From assembly GCA_016178705.1 (NCBI GenBank), contig JACOST010000011.1, positions 248,001-312,000 of the forward strand: DNA of 64,000 bases. Reading direction: 5' to 3'. Positions 1-8,567 of this stretch are shown here, one piece after another. Both the position numbers and the translations under genes were made by a program. Numbering within the stretch: position 1 is the first letter of the stretch; every line of letters begins with the position of its first letter. The DNA is from Deltaproteobacteria bacterium (lineage in GTDB: Bacteria; Desulfobacterota; Binatia; HRBIN30; JACQVA1). The notes beneath the pieces are model-generated. The model was not told the origin of the DNA. It made no database searches and saw only the letters and a program-made list of their open reading frames with translations.

Positions 1-305
1 ACCGCGGTGCGACCGACCGCGTGCTCGGGTCGTCCCTGTTCGGCGGCACGGGGTCGGTCGCCGGCGGCGTCAGCGCGGGGTTCAGCACTCGCCTCGACAT
101 CCTCGATCTCAGCCAACCCTTCGAAGCCACCGGCCCGGCTCCGACGCTGGAAGAACTCGCCACCGACCTCGTCCCATACAACAGCGCGCCCCCGTGTCAG
201 TCGGGTGCGGGCAGCCCGCCGTGTCTTGGACTCCTCGTCCAGATTTCTCCCGCCAACCCCAGTGACTCGGGACCGTATCACCTCACCTTCGACGCGCTGC
301 CGTAA
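1..305 (+). CDS. C-terminal end of an unidentified protein (5' truncated by window edge)
   Basis: The frame is open from the window edge (codons in phase with base 3) to a TAA at 303-305, giving about 100 residues. The visible part is Gly/Ser/Pro-rich near its start, has a pair of Cys residues (PPCQ and PPCL, about 10 residues apart) and ends in LTFDALP. I do not recognise a family. The composition, with paired Cys and beta-like segments, would suit the end of a secreted protein, but that is inference. Codon usage resembles the neighbouring genes. An overlapping frame from base 7 runs through the same DNA but is Arg/Ser-rich and unlikely to be real. Confidence 0.5.
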   Translation, partial: RGATDRVLGSSLFGGTGSVAGGVSAGFSTRLDILDLSQPFEATGPAPTLEELATDLVPYNSAPPCQSGAGSPPCLGLLVQISPANPSDSGPYHLTFDALP

Positions 306-526
306 CCTCGCGCCCATCGTCTTCGCCGGCCCCCGCAATCCAAAGAGGGCACGTAACCGTAGTCAGATTCGTTGCAGCCGTGCCCAAGGTCGATTAGAGT
401 CGCGGGGAACTTGGGACTACGAGAGTGGGTTCGGCATCAGTGAGCTGACCCGCGGCCGCCGCAGCAACGTGGCGCGCCGCCACTAACCCACCGGGTGCGA
501 GACCCGGATGTAAGGGAGGAGCAGTT
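306..526 (+). promoter_or_regulatory. Leader region of the bufferin-type operon
   Basis: This 221-base non-coding stretch precedes the Cys-rich precursor gene. A strong ribosome-binding site (GGGAGGAG) lies at 512-519, a few bases before the ATG at 527. A GGAAC at 406-410 resembles the -35 box of ECF-sigma promoters, but I see no convincing -10 box, so no promoter is claimed. Confidence 0.35.
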
Positions 527-787
527 ATGAAGACGTCCGTCAAAGGTGCCGTGATTGCCGCCGCGGTGGCGGGGATTTTTGCCGCCCGCTTGGCGCTGGC
601 CGATGAGGCTGGCAAGGGCGCGGCCGAAGCCAAAGTGCATTGTCAGGGCATCAACGCGTGTAAGGGCCACGGCGAGTGCGGCGGCGCCGGCCACGACTGT
701 GCCGGCAAGAACGAGTGCAAGGGGAAGGGCTGGGTGTCAGCCAGCGAAGCCGACTGCAAGGCCAAGGGCGGCACGATCGCGAAGTAA
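527..787 (+). CDS. bufA2: Bufferin-type precursor peptide (BufA2-like), six-Cys secreted RiPP
   Basis: This 86-residue protein starts with a signal peptide (Lys at 3, then an Ala/Val-rich core, predicted cleavage after LALA near residue 25). The mature part is Gly/Lys-rich with six Cys in short modules: HCQG, NACKG, GECGG, HDCAG, NECKGKGW and DCKAKGG. Such modules are typical of the bufferin 2 group of MNIO-modified precursors. In that family a DUF692 enzyme modifies Cys residues into copper-binding heterocycles and the peptide acts in the periplasm as a copper buffer. The next two genes encode exactly the expected maturation pair, which supports the call. Copper binding is family knowledge and is not shown here. 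The GGGAGGAG ribosome-binding site fixes the start. Confidence 0.82.
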   Translation: MKTSVKGAVIAAAVAGIFAARLALADEAGKGAAEAKVHCQGINACKGHGECGGAGHDCAGKNECKGKGWVSASEADCKAKGGTIAK

Positions 788-831
788 CTCGCTGCCGGGG
801 CGCGGCCGCGCCGCGCCCCGGAACGCTTCCC

Positions 832-1725
832 GTGTCCACCCCACCGTATAGCCGACCCGCCGCACTCGGCTGCGGCGTCGGGTTGCGTCCCACGCACTAT
901 CCGTACATCTTCGAGCATTGGCCCGCGGTTGATTGGTTCGAAGTCATCTCCGAGAACTTCATGGTGTGCGGCGGCCGTCCGCTGCATACGCTCACGCGCA
1001 TCCGCGAGCGCTACCCGATCGTGCTCCACGGCGTGTCGCTCTCCATCGGATCGGCCGATCCGCTCAACCTCGAGTATCTTGGCGAACTGCGCCGGTTGAT
1101 GCAGCGCTTCGAGCCGGCCTGGGTTTCCGATCATCTGTGTTGGACCGGTGTTGGCGGCCACAACCTGCACGATTTGCTCCCGCTGCCGTTCACCGCGGAA
1201 GCCCTCGCGCACGTCGTCGAACGCGTGCAGCGCGTGCAAGATGCACTGGGTCGCCGCATCGCGCTGGAGAACGTATCGAGCTATCTCACCTTCTGCCATT
1301 CGATGATGCCGGAATGGGAGTTTCTCGCTGCCGTTGCGGAACGCGCCGACTGCGGCATCCTGCTCGACGTGAACAACATCTATGTCAGCGCTGTTAATCA
1401 TCGCTTCGATCCGATCGAGTACATGCGAGCGATCCCCATCGACCGCGTGTGGCAGTTTCATCTGGCCGGCCACAGTGACCACGGTGATTACCTGCTCGAC
1501 ACCCATGACCACCCAGTGAAGGAGGCGGTGTGGGATCTCTACGTCGAGGCGCTCCACCGTTTCGGTGCGGTCTCCACGCTGATCGAATGGGACGACAAGA
1601 TTCCGGAATTCCCCGAAGTGCAAGCGCACGCCGATCGTGCGCGCAGCTTGCAGGAGCGCGTCCATGCGCACGCCAACGCTCGAACAAACCCAACGCCTGC
1701 TGTGGCGATTGATCACAGCGCCTAG
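832..1725 (+). CDS. bufB: DUF692 multinuclear iron-dependent oxidase (MNIO), bufferin maturase
   Basis: This is a TIM-barrel DUF692 protein of about 297 residues counted from a GTG at 832; the frame is open further upstream but overlaps the precursor gene. Family landmarks in order: GVGLRPTHY near residue 15, EVISENF near 37, HGVSLSIG near 66, SDHLCW, ALENVSSYL, LLDVNNIYVSA, QFHLAGH and TLIEWDD. The His, Glu, Asp and Asn residues in these motifs are those that bind the two or three iron ions in MNIOs. The enzyme is expected to oxidise Cys residues of the upstream peptide in the cytoplasm before export. It overlaps the next gene by 62 bases, which implies translational coupling. The start is uncertain because no good ribosome-binding site is visible. 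Confidence 0.9.
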   Translation: MSTPPYSRPAALGCGVGLRPTHYPYIFEHWPAVDWFEVISENFMVCGGRPLHTLTRIRERYPIVLHGVSLSIGSADPLNLEYLGELRRLMQRFEPAWVSDHLCWTGVGGHNLHDLLPLPFTAEALAHVVERVQRVQDALGRRIALENVSSYLTFCHSMMPEWEFLAAVAERADCGILLDVNNIYVSAVNHRFDPIEYMRAIPIDRVWQFHLAGHSDHGDYLLDTHDHPVKEAVWDLYVEALHRFGAVSTLIEWDDKIPEFPEVQAHADRARSLQERVHAHANARTNPTPAVAIDHSA

Positions 1726-2476
1726 CGGCGTCGCCGATGGCCTGCGCACGTTGGACGGCACCGACCGGCTGTCACGCGGCGGGTTGGAGGCGATCGTCAA
1801 CGGCGACGTCGTGCTGCCCGCGGTGCGGCGGCTCGACATCTACGCCAACATGTACTTCTTCCGCCTGCTCGATGCGCTCAAGGAAGATTACCGTGCCGTA
1901 CTCGCCATGGTCGGCGATGCGTCGTTTCACAACTTGATCACCGACTACCTGCTCCACCATCCGCCGTCGCATCCATCGCTGCGCGACGCGGGCAAACATC
2001 TGCCGCCGTTCTTGCGCAGTCACGCGCTGACGCAGGCGCAGCCGTTTTTGCCCAACCTCGCTGCATTTGAATGGGCATTGGTCGACGCCTTCGATGCGCC
2101 CGATGCCGATTGCATCACGCGCGACATGCTGGCCACCATTGCCCCTGATGCGTGGCCCGATTTGCGGCTGCAGCTCGCGCCCTCGCTGCAGCTTCTCGAA
2201 CTCGACTTCGCCGTCGGCGAATCGTGGCACCGCGTGCAAGCGGGCCAGCCCGGCGGCAAGCCGACGCGGCGCACCAATTGGGTGCGCATCTGGCGTCACG
2301 AATTGCGCGTGCTGCAGCGGGAGATTGCCGCCGACGAATTCGCCGGGCTGCAAGCGGCCGCCGGCGGCGAATCGTTCGCGACACTCTGCGAACGGGTCGC
2401 CCGCGGCGAGGAACGAATCGCCGCCTTGGTGCAGCAGTGGCTCGCCGACGGGTTGCTCACGGGATGCGACAGGTAG
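1664..2476 (+). CDS. bufC: DUF2063 (BufC-type) MNIO partner protein
   Basis: This 270-residue protein has the N-terminal DUF2063 signature: LEQTQRLLWRLIT, then a Leu/Asp-rich helix, RLDIYANMYFFRLLDALKED near residue 55, and FLPNLAAFEWAL near 130. In bufferin and related MNIO clusters this protein is the partner that binds the precursor and presents it to the DUF692 enzyme. The start at 1664 is chosen because an AGGAG lies seven bases upstream and it gives the normal N-terminus. The gene overlaps bufB. No DoxX-like fourth gene (often present in such operons) follows; the next gene is convergent dusB. Confidence 0.85.
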   Translation: MRTPTLEQTQRLLWRLITAPSGVADGLRTLDGTDRLSRGGLEAIVNGDVVLPAVRRLDIYANMYFFRLLDALKEDYRAVLAMVGDASFHNLITDYLLHHPPSHPSLRDAGKHLPPFLRSHALTQAQPFLPNLAAFEWALVDAFDAPDADCITRDMLATIAPDAWPDLRLQLAPSLQLLELDFAVGESWHRVQAGQPGGKPTRRTNWVRIWRHELRVLQREIAADEFAGLQAAAGGESFATLCERVARGEERIAALVQQWLADGLLTGCDR

Positions 2477-2492
2477 CAACCAGCGAGGACGA

Positions 2493-3503
2493 TCACGCGG
2501 CGTACGAGAGTATGGGCGCGCCCGGTGCTTCGGCGCAGCGCGCTCGCAACAGATCGAGCATCGCTTCGAGTGTCGGGGCGCGCGTCACCATCTCCCGTAG
2601 CGGCGCACTGTAGGGCAACCCGCGCGTCATCCGGCAGATGAGCCCACGACCGCGACCAAGGGCGGCGGCCGGGTGGATTTCGCTCGCGAGCCGCTCGATC
2701 AAGTTGGTGATCATTTGCCAGACCTCGCGTTCGCTCGGCGGGGTCAGCGGACGACCGGCCTGCAGCGCCGCGATCTGTCCAAACATCCACGGATTGGTCA
2801 GCGCGCCGCGGCCGATCATCACGCCATCGACACCGGTTTCGCGCAGCCGCTGCATGGCGGTCGCCGGTCCGTCGATGTCACCGCTACCGACGACCGGAAT
2901 CCGCACGGCGGCTTTGACTTGGGCGATAAACTCCCAGTCGCTCAAGCCGGTGTAGAGTTGTAGGCGCGTGCGGCCATGCACCGCCACCATCGCCGCGCCT
3001 TCGCTCTCGACGATGCGTGCAATCTCGACCGCGTTGCGCGAGTGCTGGTCCCATCCGGCCCGTAGTTTCACCGTCACCGGAATCGACACCGCACGGCGAA
3101 TCGCGCGGACCATTTGCGCCAACGTATCGCCTTGGCGCATGAGTTCGGCTCCGCCGCCACGCTTGACGACCTTGGGGACCGGGCATCCGCAATTGATGTC
3201 GACGACCGCCGCGCCGTGATCTTGCGCCAAGCGCGCCGCCTCGGCCATGCGTTCAGAGTCGGCACCAAACAGTTGAATCGAGAGCGGTTGCTCGCTGGCC
3301 GCCGCGCGCAGCATACGCAGCGACTTCTCGTCGTGGCGACTGAGTCCTTCAATACTGATCAACTCGGTCACCACCAAGCCGACCGCGCCGGGATTGGCTT
3401 CCTTGATGGCCCGGCGGAACACCGAGTCGGTGATCCCCGACATCGGCGCGAGAATCAGATTCGGCGTCACGCGCACCGCGCCGATGTGGAACTCCGTCGT
3501 CAT
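2493..3503 (-). CDS. dusB: tRNA-dihydrouridine synthase B
   Basis: This FMN-dependent enzyme reduces uridine to dihydrouridine in the tRNA D-loop. The 336-residue product shows the family order: LAPMSGITDSVFRR at the FMN pocket (about 18-31), TELIS, IQLFGADSERMAEAA, and DINCGCPVPKVVKRGGGAEL with the proton-donating Cys near 107. These are followed by VTVKLRAGWD, VAVHGRTRLQLYTG and GVMIGRGALTNPWMF. The start at 3503 gives the usual length; the frame extends 13 codons upstream without support. It converges on bufC with only 16 bases between the stops. Confidence 0.95.
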   Translation of the reverse strand: MTTEFHIGAVRVTPNLILAPMSGITDSVFRRAIKEANPGAVGLVVTELISIEGLSRHDEKSLRMLRAAASEQPLSIQLFGADSERMAEAARLAQDHGAAVVDINCGCPVPKVVKRGGGAELMRQGDTLAQMVRAIRRAVSIPVTVKLRAGWDQHSRNAVEIARIVESEGAAMVAVHGRTRLQLYTGLSDWEFIAQVKAAVRIPVVGSGDIDGPATAMQRLRETGVDGVMIGRGALTNPWMFGQIAALQAGRPLTPPSEREVWQMITNLIERLASEIHPAAALGRGRGLICRMTRGLPYSAPLREMVTRAPTLEAMLDLLRARCAEAPGAPILSYAA

Positions 3504-3586
3504 AGGAGTTCGGGCAGTAGCCGATCGCCGGAACACACGCAAGCCAAGAGTGACCAGTCAAGAGTGAACGGCAGCGGTCTTCTGCC

Positions 3587-3850
3587 TCACTGGATCGAGA
3601 CGCATAGATGCGGCGTACTGTCATGCAGCGCCTGCAGCTCGCGAGCGAGTCGATCGATCTCGGCTCGCCCGAGCACGACGTCAACGTGCGTGCGATCGCG
3701 ATCGATGGCGGCCAACTGGGCCGCGTGCGCTAGCAGTGTACGTAGCTCGTCGTCATTCTGCGGATCACCTGAGTATGCGAAGAGGACCGTCGACACCCCC
3801 GAGATGTCGCGTAAAACAGTAACCGAGAAAGTCGGCAGCGAGGGTTCCAT
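3587..3850 (-). CDS. Small hypothetical protein, 87 residues
   Basis: A good GGAGG lies nine bases before the ATG at 3850, which favours this start over an Arg-rich extension to 3904. The product has a predicted beta strand (FSVTVLRDISGVSTVLFAYSG) followed by an acidic helical half with LARELQAL. There is no signal peptide or membrane segment, and I do not recognise a family. It lies upstream of dusB on the same strand (84 bases apart) and could be co-transcribed with it. Confidence rests on the ribosome-binding site and plausible composition only. Confidence 0.5.
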   Translation of the reverse strand: MEPSLPTFSVTVLRDISGVSTVLFAYSGDPQNDDELRTLLAHAAQLAAIDRDRTHVDVVLGRAEIDRLARELQALHDSTPHLCVSIQ

Positions 3851-4089
3851 CGTTCGACGCCTCCGTCGCGCGCCCCGTGGCGCGCACACCGTTAGATAGT
3901 GCAACCCCGGTGCCAGGGCTCGTGCGGAGTCTGGCCGTCTCGCAGAGCAGTCTTTACGGTGGATCAGTGCGCCACCGTCATGGCGCTGCTATCGACTCGA
4001 CACTCGACCCCGCACGCGGAGGCGATCACGTGACGGATGACACACCAGTACCACCGTCACAACACGATGCGTCACGTACGGCGCTCGCC

Positions 4090-5721
4090 CTAGAACCCGA
4101 CGGCGCACCCGTCCTTGCGACGATCCGAGCCGCCCCAGTACGCGCCCGTCACCGGATCGATCATGATGCCTTGTCCGCCGCCGAAGCCGCCGCGCAGCAA
4201 CGTCGCATGCTCGTCTTCGACTTCGTGTCCACGTTGGCGTAGCTCATGCCGCACAGGCTCGTGATACTCCGGTTCGAGCGCCACCCGTGCGCCGTCGAGG
4301 TAGTGCAGGCGTGGGTAGTCGAGTGCTTCCTGGATGTTCAGGCCGTAGTCGACGACGTTCGAAACCACCTGTACGTGCGCTTGCGCTTGGACGTCACCAC
4401 CCATCACCCCGAAGGAGAGCACGGGTCGGCCGGCGCGCAACAGCATTGCCGGGATGATGGTGTGGAACGGGCGCTTGCGCGGCGCGATGCAATTCGGGTG
4501 CTGCGGATCGAGCGAAAATCCGTAGCCGCGATTCTGCAAGATGATGCCGGTATCGCCCGCGACCATGCCCGAACCAAACGCCAAATACAGACTGTTGATC
4601 AGCGACACGACGTTGCCGTCACGATCGGCCGCGGTGAGGTACACCGTGTCGTGCCCCGATTGGATCACGCCCGGTGGCACATCCGACAAGGCGTGGGTTG
4701 GATCGATCAACGCGGCACGCGTACGGGCGTAGGGTTTCGACACCAACGTGGTCGTTGGCACCTCGGCGTGTTCGGGATCGGCGATGTAGCGGTTGCGATC
4801 GGCGAATGCCAGCTTGATCGCTTCGATGCGCCAGTGCAGGCAATCGGCGCTCCCCAACGGCAGCGCCGACATGTCGCAGGTTTCTAAGATGTTCAACGCG
4901 ATCAACGCGGTGAGGCCTTGGCCGTTGGGCGGAAGCTCGCACAGCGCGTGACCGCGATAGTCGGTCTGAATCGGCTCGACCCAGGTCGAGGTGTGCTCGG
5001 CAAAGTCCGCCGCCGTATGCAGGCCACCGTTGGCGCGCGCGAAGGCAACGATCTGTTCCGCCAATTCGCCGCGATAAAACGCCTCGCGGCCCGCGGCCGC
5101 AAGCACTTGCAGGCTGCGGGCCAGCGACGGGAGACGAAACACTTCACCCAGTCGCGGCGCGCGTCCGTTGATCGTGAACGTGCGCAGCGCGTCGTGCTGG
5201 CGTAAGAGGCCAGCCTGCACGATCAGGTCCCACTGGTGCGCGATGATCTCGGACACCGGGAAGCCGGCGGTCGCGTAGTGAATCGCCGGCGCCAGCACCT
5301 CGGTCAACGAACGCGAGCCGAAGCGATCCAGCGCGCTGCACCAGGCATCGACGGCGCCGGGCACGGTCACCGGCAGCATCCCGTGCGCCGGCATGTGGTC
5401 ACCGACGCGGTCGCGCAGCGCGTCGACCGTCGCTGCAGCCGGCGCGCGCCCACTGCCATTGAGCCCAAACAGCCGCTGCTCCTTGGCGCTCCAGATCAGC
5501 ATGAAGCAATCGCCGCCGATGCCGGTCGAGAACGGCTCGACGACGCCGAGCACGGCGGCGGCGCACACCGCCGCATCGACGGCGTTGCCGCCGCGACGCA
5601 ACACGTCGGCACCCGCCGCTGAGGCGAGCGCCTGACTGGTACACACCATGCCGTCGCGCCCCAACACCATGGAACGCTGACTGCGAAATCCCTCCACTTC
5701 GTTGCGTCGCGTCGCAAACAT
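4090..5721 (-). CDS. Gamma-glutamyltransferase-family Ntn hydrolase (YwrD-like)
   Basis: This 543-residue protein of the GGT superfamily matures by self-cleavage before a Thr that then acts as nucleophile. Landmarks: ASAAGADVLRRGGNAVDA, PFSTGIGGDCFML, LNGSGRAPAAAT, PGAVDAW, ELPPNGQGL, and DTVYLTAADRDGNVVSLINS, where Thr 359 aligns with the processing/catalytic Thr. Near the C-terminus are FGVMGGDVQAQAHVQV and GYWGGSDRRKDG. There is no signal peptide, so a cytoplasmic YwrD-like amidohydrolase or transferase is more likely than the periplasmic glutathione enzyme. The GGGAGGG ahead of 5721 chooses the start over an upstream ATG at 5787. Confidence 0.9.
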   Translation of the reverse strand: MFATRRNEVEGFRSQRSMVLGRDGMVCTSQALASAAGADVLRRGGNAVDAAVCAAAVLGVVEPFSTGIGGDCFMLIWSAKEQRLFGLNGSGRAPAAATVDALRDRVGDHMPAHGMLPVTVPGAVDAWCSALDRFGSRSLTEVLAPAIHYATAGFPVSEIIAHQWDLIVQAGLLRQHDALRTFTINGRAPRLGEVFRLPSLARSLQVLAAAGREAFYRGELAEQIVAFARANGGLHTAADFAEHTSTWVEPIQTDYRGHALCELPPNGQGLTALIALNILETCDMSALPLGSADCLHWRIEAIKLAFADRNRYIADPEHAEVPTTTLVSKPYARTRAALIDPTHALSDVPPGVIQSGHDTVYLTAADRDGNVVSLINSLYLAFGSGMVAGDTGIILQNRGYGFSLDPQHPNCIAPRKRPFHTIIPAMLLRAGRPVLSFGVMGGDVQAQAHVQVVSNVVDYGLNIQEALDYPRLHYLDGARVALEPEYHEPVRHELRQRGHEVEDEHATLLRGGFGGGQGIMIDPVTGAYWGGSDRRKDGCAVGF

Positions 5722-5816
5722 CGCGGCCCTCCCGTACGCGCAGTTAGTCACCGCCTTTTCGCTGCTGTCAAGAACGCGCTTGACCAACAGGGCGCGCCCG
5801 CTTCTAATGCTGGCGA

Positions 5817-7592
5817 ATGATTCGTTGGGTATTGGTTCTCGCTGCCCTCTGGGGGTGGAGCGGTTTCAGGACGGCGACCGCTTCTGCCGCCCTGCTGGCC
5901 CCGGAGATCCGTCAGCGGCTCGCCGCGAGCGACCGCGTCGACATTGCCGTCGCGCTGCGACCACCGACGGAACGCGCGGCAACAGACGAACCGCAGCAAC
6001 GCGCGCGCATCGCCCGACGACGGTCCGCTGTTCTCGCCGAAGCCGGCGCCCAACTTGCGCCCGACGACATCGAGCTTCAGCACCAATTCACCACCGCGAA
6101 CGGATTCACTGCGTCGGTCTCGGTCGCAGGATTGGCGGCCTTGGCCGCACACCCAGACGTGGTGCGCATCGATGCGGCGCAGTACGGCGGCGCCGCGCTG
6201 GCCAACAGCGTGCCGCAGATCAACGGTGACCTCGTGCGCGTGCTCGGCATCGATGGCCGCGGTGTGACGGTCGCCGTGCTCGACACCGCCATCGATACCG
6301 CGCATCCGGATTTCACCGGACACATCGGCGAGGAGGGGTGCTTTTGCTTCGGCTGCTGCCCACACCACGCGAATCGTGCCTCCGGACCTGGCACAGCCAC
6401 CGGCACCGGCATCGCCGCGGGGCACGGCACGCACGTCACCGGGATCATCATTTCGCAAGGCACGCATCACATTGCGAGCATCGGCGTCGCGCCGGGCGCG
6501 CAGATCACGGCCCTCCGTGTTCTGAACGCGGACTGGCGGGGCGCCCTCGGCGATTGGGTGGCCGCACTCGATTGGATCGCGGCGAATCGTCCGGACATCC
6601 GCGCCGTGAACATGAGTTTGGTCAGCGACGAGTTGTATCCCCCGGGCTGCGATGATGGCAGCGTGTTCAACATGATGTTCCACGAAGTCGTCGACACCTT
6701 GCGCGCCCACGGCACGCTGGTGTTTGCGGCGGCGGGAAACCATTTCAGCTCGACGATGATGGGCGCACCCGCGTGCGTATCGAACGTGGTCGCGGTGGGC
6801 GCGGTCGATCGCCAGGACATGGTCGCAGACTTCAGCAACAGCGACAGCGGGCTGGCCGTCTTGGCACCGGGCGTCGACATCCGCTCGACCGCACCCAACG
6901 CCACGACAGCCGTGCTGAGCGGGACCTCGATGGCGACGCCGCATGCGGTCGGCGTTGCCGCGCTCTTGTGGAGCGCCGATCCAGGCGCACACCCTGATCA
7001 GATCGAAACCTATCTGCGCACAACCGGCGTCCCGGTGCATGATGACCGCAATGGCCTCACCTTTCCCCGCATCGATGCGCTGGCCGCCTATGAAGCGCTC
7101 CTCCGCGATACCGCCTATGCCCGCGGCGGCGGCAGTCGACTCACCGACTGCTTGGTCGAATGGGGTTTCGTACCGACTTCGACGATGCACTCACGCGTAC
7201 GTCCAACCGCGGTCTGCCACGACGGCGACCCCGCATGTGATCGCGACGATATCCCCGGTCAGTGTACCTTCGAGCTCTCGCTCTGTTTCAACGTGCCGGA
7301 CGGCCGCATTCCGTTCTGCCGCACCAACGATCCGATCACGCGCCTGACCCTGCGGGCGCCGCAGATCGGCGCCGCCGATCCGGTGGAAGCCGGCAATGCC
7401 GCGGCAACGGCCGAGGTGCTGCCGGCGACTCCGATCGAAGGCCAGCGGGTGTGCACCGAGCCGATTCATCTCAAGGTACCCATCGTCAACGGCCACGGCC
7501 TGCGTACGGTTCACTTGACCGCCGAGAGCGGCGAGCGCCGCGATGTCGATCGCGCGCATTTGGTCTGCCGACCGGCCAGTACAGAAAAATAG
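5817..7592 (+). CDS. Secreted S8 family (subtilisin-like) serine peptidase
   Basis: This 591-residue protein begins with a signal peptide (hydrophobic residues 4-14, Ala-rich cleavage region near 24). An inhibitor-I9-like propeptide region (about 30-125) precedes the subtilase domain. Catalytic residues are visible: Asp 156 (TVAVLDTAIDTAHPDF), His 203 (GHGTHVTGI), the oxyanion Asn near 308 (AAAGNHF) and Ser 371 (SGTSMATPHAVG). An odd insert between the Asp and His motifs carries four Cys (GCFCFGCC). About 150 C-terminal residues are Cys-containing beta-type sequence of unknown role. It is divergently transcribed from the GGT-like gene. The substrate is unknown. Confidence 0.9.
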   Translation: MIRWVLVLAALWGWSGFRTATASAALLAPEIRQRLAASDRVDIAVALRPPTERAATDEPQQRARIARRRSAVLAEAGAQLAPDDIELQHQFTTANGFTASVSVAGLAALAAHPDVVRIDAAQYGGAALANSVPQINGDLVRVLGIDGRGVTVAVLDTAIDTAHPDFTGHIGEEGCFCFGCCPHHANRASGPGTATGTGIAAGHGTHVTGIIISQGTHHIASIGVAPGAQITALRVLNADWRGALGDWVAALDWIAANRPDIRAVNMSLVSDELYPPGCDDGSVFNMMFHEVVDTLRAHGTLVFAAAGNHFSSTMMGAPACVSNVVAVGAVDRQDMVADFSNSDSGLAVLAPGVDIRSTAPNATTAVLSGTSMATPHAVGVAALLWSADPGAHPDQIETYLRTTGVPVHDDRNGLTFPRIDALAAYEALLRDTAYARGGGSRLTDCLVEWGFVPTSTMHSRVRPTAVCHDGDPACDRDDIPGQCTFELSLCFNVPDGRIPFCRTNDPITRLTLRAPQIGAADPVEAGNAAATAEVLPATPIEGQRVCTEPIHLKVPIVNGHGLRTVHLTAESGERRDVDRAHLVCRPASTEK

Positions 7593-7603
7593 GGCTGAAG
7601 CAG

Positions 7604-8500
7604 CTACGAGCTTTCGGTCAAGCGCTTGTACGCGAGCAGGTGGCGCATCGCTTGTCCGCGTTGACCAAGTTGATCGAGCAGTCGGCCAAGATTGAAATGG
7701 GCGTCGGCGAAGTCGGGATCCAACTCGAGGGCGCGATGGTAGTGCGCCGTCGCCGCGGCGCTGTCTTGTTGGTCTTCCAACGCGAGGGCGAGATCGTAGT
7801 GAGCGACCGGATCGTCGGGAACGCGCTTGAGGGCCTCTTGATACAAGCGCATCGCTTCCGCCGGATCACCGCCTTCGTGCACCAGGCGGCCAAGGTTGAT
7901 GTAAGCGTCGCCGAGGTCCGGATCGATCTCCAGTGCGCGGCGATACGATGTTGCGGCGGCCGCAACGTCGACTTGCTCGAGCGCCAGCGCGCGGTCAAAC
8001 CATCCGCTCGCGGCTTTGGTGTGATCCGGCACCGCCGCGTCGGTGGCGCGCCGGCGGGCCGGCACCTTCACGATCACACCGGTCTTGCGCGCCAGCTCGC
8101 CGACATCGAAGGTGAACACCGCTTGCCCGCTATCCGGCTGCCACGCGCTGCGACCCTCGCGCACCACCACGCTACGACCATCGGCGTAAATCCGCACGCC
8201 GGAGAGCGGCCGATCGGGCGGCAACTGCCGCGACAGCTCGCGCAACGCGCGCTTCACGCGCCGCAGCGGCACCTCCGCCCGCAACAAGCCCTGCGCCGCC
8301 CGCAGCAGCACCAAGTCTTGAAACGAGAAATCGAACGCGCGGCCGCGGCGTCCGGGCTGACACAACCCGGCCCGCACCAACGCGCGCACACGCACGGCGG
8401 GCACGCGCAGAATGCGCGCGACATCGGCGGTACGAAGACTTTGCGATGATGCCGGACGCCCCGGCACAAGTGACGGCGGTTGGCTCCTGCTCCCTACCAT
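7604..8500 (-). CDS. MerR-like helix-turn-helix protein fused to TPR repeats
   Basis: The 298-residue product has a MerR-type winged-helix N-terminus (TADVARILRVPAVRVRALVRAG, about residues 24-45, then a GRAFDFSFQDLVLL wing). A middle region with GVRIYADGRSVVVREG and a strand-rich FTFDVGEL follows. The C-terminal half is at least three TPR units: YRRALEIDPDLGDAYINLG, YQEALKRVPDDPVAHYDLA and YHRALELDPDFADAHFNLG. There is no signal peptide, so it is probably a cytoplasmic regulator or scaffold. This MerR-TPR arrangement is seen in acidobacterial and deltaproteobacterial genomes, but its role is not known to me. It converges on the subtilase gene. Confidence 0.8.
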   Translation of the reverse strand: MVGSRSQPPSLVPGRPASSQSLRTADVARILRVPAVRVRALVRAGLCQPGRRGRAFDFSFQDLVLLRAAQGLLRAEVPLRRVKRALRELSRQLPPDRPLSGVRIYADGRSVVVREGRSAWQPDSGQAVFTFDVGELARKTGVIVKVPARRRATDAAVPDHTKAASGWFDRALALEQVDVAAAATSYRRALEIDPDLGDAYINLGRLVHEGGDPAEAMRLYQEALKRVPDDPVAHYDLALALEDQQDSAAATAHYHRALELDPDFADAHFNLGRLLDQLGQRGQAMRHLLAYKRLTESS

Positions 8501-8502
8501 CC

Positions 8503-8546
8503 CTGCCTTGGACTGCCTTGGACTGCCGTGGACTGCCGTGGACTGA
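8503..8546. repeat. Short tandem repeat, about four copies of a 10-base unit
   Basis: The unit CTTGGACTGC or CGTGGACTGC is repeated about four times, the last copy degenerate (GACTGACAGG). It fills most of the 67-base gap between the MerR-TPR start and the ku stop. The function is unknown. Confidence 0.85.
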
Positions 8547-8567
8547 CAGGCACCCCGCCAGTGTAAC

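Noticed and set aside
643-1839. Long minus-strand open frame (398 codons) over the DUF692 gene
   Set aside because: It lies antisense to bufB, has Arg/His-rich sequence without family motifs, and is a codon-bias shadow of the real gene.
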